A stretch of 16,788 bases of DNA from Nevskiales bacterium. Its GTDB lineage: Bacteria > Pseudomonadota > Gammaproteobacteria > Nevskiales > Nevskiaceae. Below are positions 15,697 to 16,788 of the stretch, piece after piece. The translations under genes and the position numbers were made by a program. Numbering within the stretch: position 1 is the first letter of the stretch; each line of letters starts with the position of its first letter. The notes below the pieces were generated by a model. That model was not told where the DNA came from and made no database searches. It saw only the letters and a program-made list of their open reading frames with translations. The stretch lies in contig JAKEEJ010000068.1 of the NCBI GenBank assembly GCA_022616655.1, positions 1 through 16,788 of the forward strand, given 5' to 3'.

Positions 15697-15838
15697 GTGT
15701 TGAAAAACACCATTCCCATGTCATTTCGAGTGAAGCGAGAAATCCAGCTTTCAATGAAATCAAAAAATGCCAGATTCCTCTCCGCTATCGCGGCTCGGAA
15801 TGACACACCTTTCATAGTTTTTCAGCAGCCTGTTAGTT
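15697..15838. repeat. palindromic intergenic repeat (GTCATTTCGAG type)
   Basis: The gap before the glycosyltransferase gene holds nested inverted repeats. The inner pair is TGTCATTTCGAGTGAAGCGA (from 15719) and its imperfect complement ending TCGGAATGACA (15769-15805). The outer pair is GTTGAAAAAC (15699-15708) and GTTTTTCAGC (15818-15827). The centre (15749-15768) is AT-rich. The inner motif is a widely dispersed repeat in many unrelated bacterial genomes and contains no gene. The right end, TTAGTTAG, touches the next start codon, leaving no visible Shine-Dalgarno. Confidence 0.85.
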
Positions 15839-15840
15839 AG

Positions 15841-16788
15841 ATGGCACGCGTTCTATTAGCGTGGGAACTCGGCTCCAATTACGGCCATCTGGTCAGCCTG
15901 CGGGCACTGGCACGGTTGCTGCGCGCTGCCGGCCACAATTGCTCATTTGCCGCCCGTCAGCTCGGCTATGCGCACGAATTTCTGGAACCGGAACTGGGCC
16001 CCTGTTTTCAGTCACCGGTTCGCCTGGGCACCGGCCGCAACCCGGTCAAAACGCAGGCCAGCTACGCCAGCCTGCTGCACAACACCGGCTTTGACGACCC
16101 CGCCGAACTGGCCGGCCGCATCCAGGCCTGGCGCGTGCTCTACCAGACACTGAAAACCGAATACCTGTTTGCCGAGCACAGCCCGGTGGCGTTGATCGCC
16201 GCAAAGACGCTGGGCATCCCGGCCTGCAACGTCGGTACCGGATTCAGCGTACCGCCGCTGGTGGCACCCTTCCCCAGTTTCCAGCCGAAAATGAAGGTGC
16301 CGGAAAGAATCCTGCAGCACAATGACGCCGAGGTGCTGAAGGAACTGAATCGCGCGCTGGAACGCCTCAAACTTGGACCTTTCGACACCCTCCAGGAGGC
16401 ACTGCGGGACGCACGACCGGCGCTGCTGACCTACCGGCCGCTGGACCATTACGATCTTCCTCGCCAAGAACCTTATCTGGGCATGCCGGACTACGCCTAC
16501 GGCGACGCGCCCGTATGGCCCGAAGGCAAGGGTCCCAAGGTCTTCGCCTATCTGCGGCCCGGCGCCTATTTGCCGCCGGTGCTGGACGCTCTCAAAGACA
16601 GCACGGCGCGGGTACTGCTGCGCATCTCCGGCGTACTGCCGGCACGGCTGAAAAACTACCGGCGGCCCGGACTTCAGCTCATAGACCGGCCGGTGAATTT
16701 CCGGCTGGCGGCCGAGAGCTGCGACGCCTTCCTCAACTACGGCGCGCATGGAACGGTTGCCGAGTTCCTGCTGGCTGGGAAACCGGGC
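15841..16788 (+). CDS. GT1-like glycosyltransferase (3' end beyond window)
   Basis: The reading frame is open for 316 residues and continues past the window edge, so the gene is partial here. The N-terminus VLLAWELGSNYGHLVSLRALARLLRAAGHNCSFAA (residues 4-38) is the nucleotide-sugar glycosyltransferase GT-B opening with a Gly-rich turn and His. Near the end, NYGAHGTVAEFLLAGKPG (about 299-316) matches the donor-binding motif of GT1/UGT-like enzymes, where HGG-T-E-L-GVP is usual. It should transfer a sugar from an activated donor in the cytoplasm; acceptor and donor are unknown. The ATG at 15841 directly follows the intergenic repeat with no ribosome-binding site visible. The insertion may have removed the native site, or a downstream start could be used. 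Its position after the sulfotransferase-like gene suggests a shared role in decorating a surface molecule. Confidence 0.8.
   Translation, partial: MARVLLAWELGSNYGHLVSLRALARLLRAAGHNCSFAARQLGYAHEFLEPELGPCFQSPVRLGTGRNPVKTQASYASLLHNTGFDDPAELAGRIQAWRVLYQTLKTEYLFAEHSPVALIAAKTLGIPACNVGTGFSVPPLVAPFPSFQPKMKVPERILQHNDAEVLKELNRALERLKLGPFDTLQEALRDARPALLTYRPLDHYDLPRQEPYLGMPDYAYGDAPVWPEGKGPKVFAYLRPGAYLPPVLDALKDSTARVLLRISGVLPARLKNYRRPGLQLIDRPVNFRLAAESCDAFLNYGAHGTVAEFLLAGKPG

Overview
The window is GC-rich DNA with the gene content of a Pseudomonadota bacterium, most likely gamma- or betaproteobacterial. The evidence is a DUF2970 protein, a glycine cleavage system with a split P-protein, a two-partner secretion (TPS) locus and a SapC-family protein. 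I cannot name a species from the sequence alone.

Layout. A short upstream gene end and a DUF2970 membrane protein lie on the + strand at 1-290. The minus strand from 6648 down to 283 carries the glycine cleavage genes in the order gcvT, gcvH, gcvPA, a 64-residue two-helix membrane protein, gcvPB, followed by a PfkB-family sugar or nucleoside kinase. T-, H- and split P-proteins together oxidise glycine to CO2, ammonia and methylene-tetrahydrofolate. The L-protein is not in this window. A sigma70-like promoter for the operon is visible ahead of gcvT, which appears to start at TTG. On the + strand, diverging from gcvT, is a TPS operon: a TpsB outer-membrane transporter (6925-8589), a 1472-residue TpsA exoprotein (8602-13020) and an exported FecR-domain protein (13017-13760), closed by a strong intrinsic terminator. 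After it come a SapC-family gene and an overlapping sulfotransferase-like gene. Then follow a palindromic intergenic repeat and a GT1-like glycosyltransferase that runs off the window.

The most unusual signal is in the gcv operon. Three gaps, pfkB/gcvPB, gcvPA/gcvH and gcvH/gcvT, each hold an insertion bounded by the same inverted arms built from CGCAAAG-type units. The two outer copies are about 110-150 bp and carry no gene. The middle copy holds a gene for a GxxExxY protein with a PD-(D/E)XK nuclease-like signature. This looks like a full-length element with two non-coding, MITE-like relatives. In addition, gcvPB carries an in-frame insertion of two blocks of heptamer repeats that adds roughly 30 residues without breaking the frame. 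A third, unrelated palindromic repeat sits directly against the glycosyltransferase start codon. The operon therefore looks like a collecting site for small repeats that have spared the coding capacity of the glycine cleavage genes.
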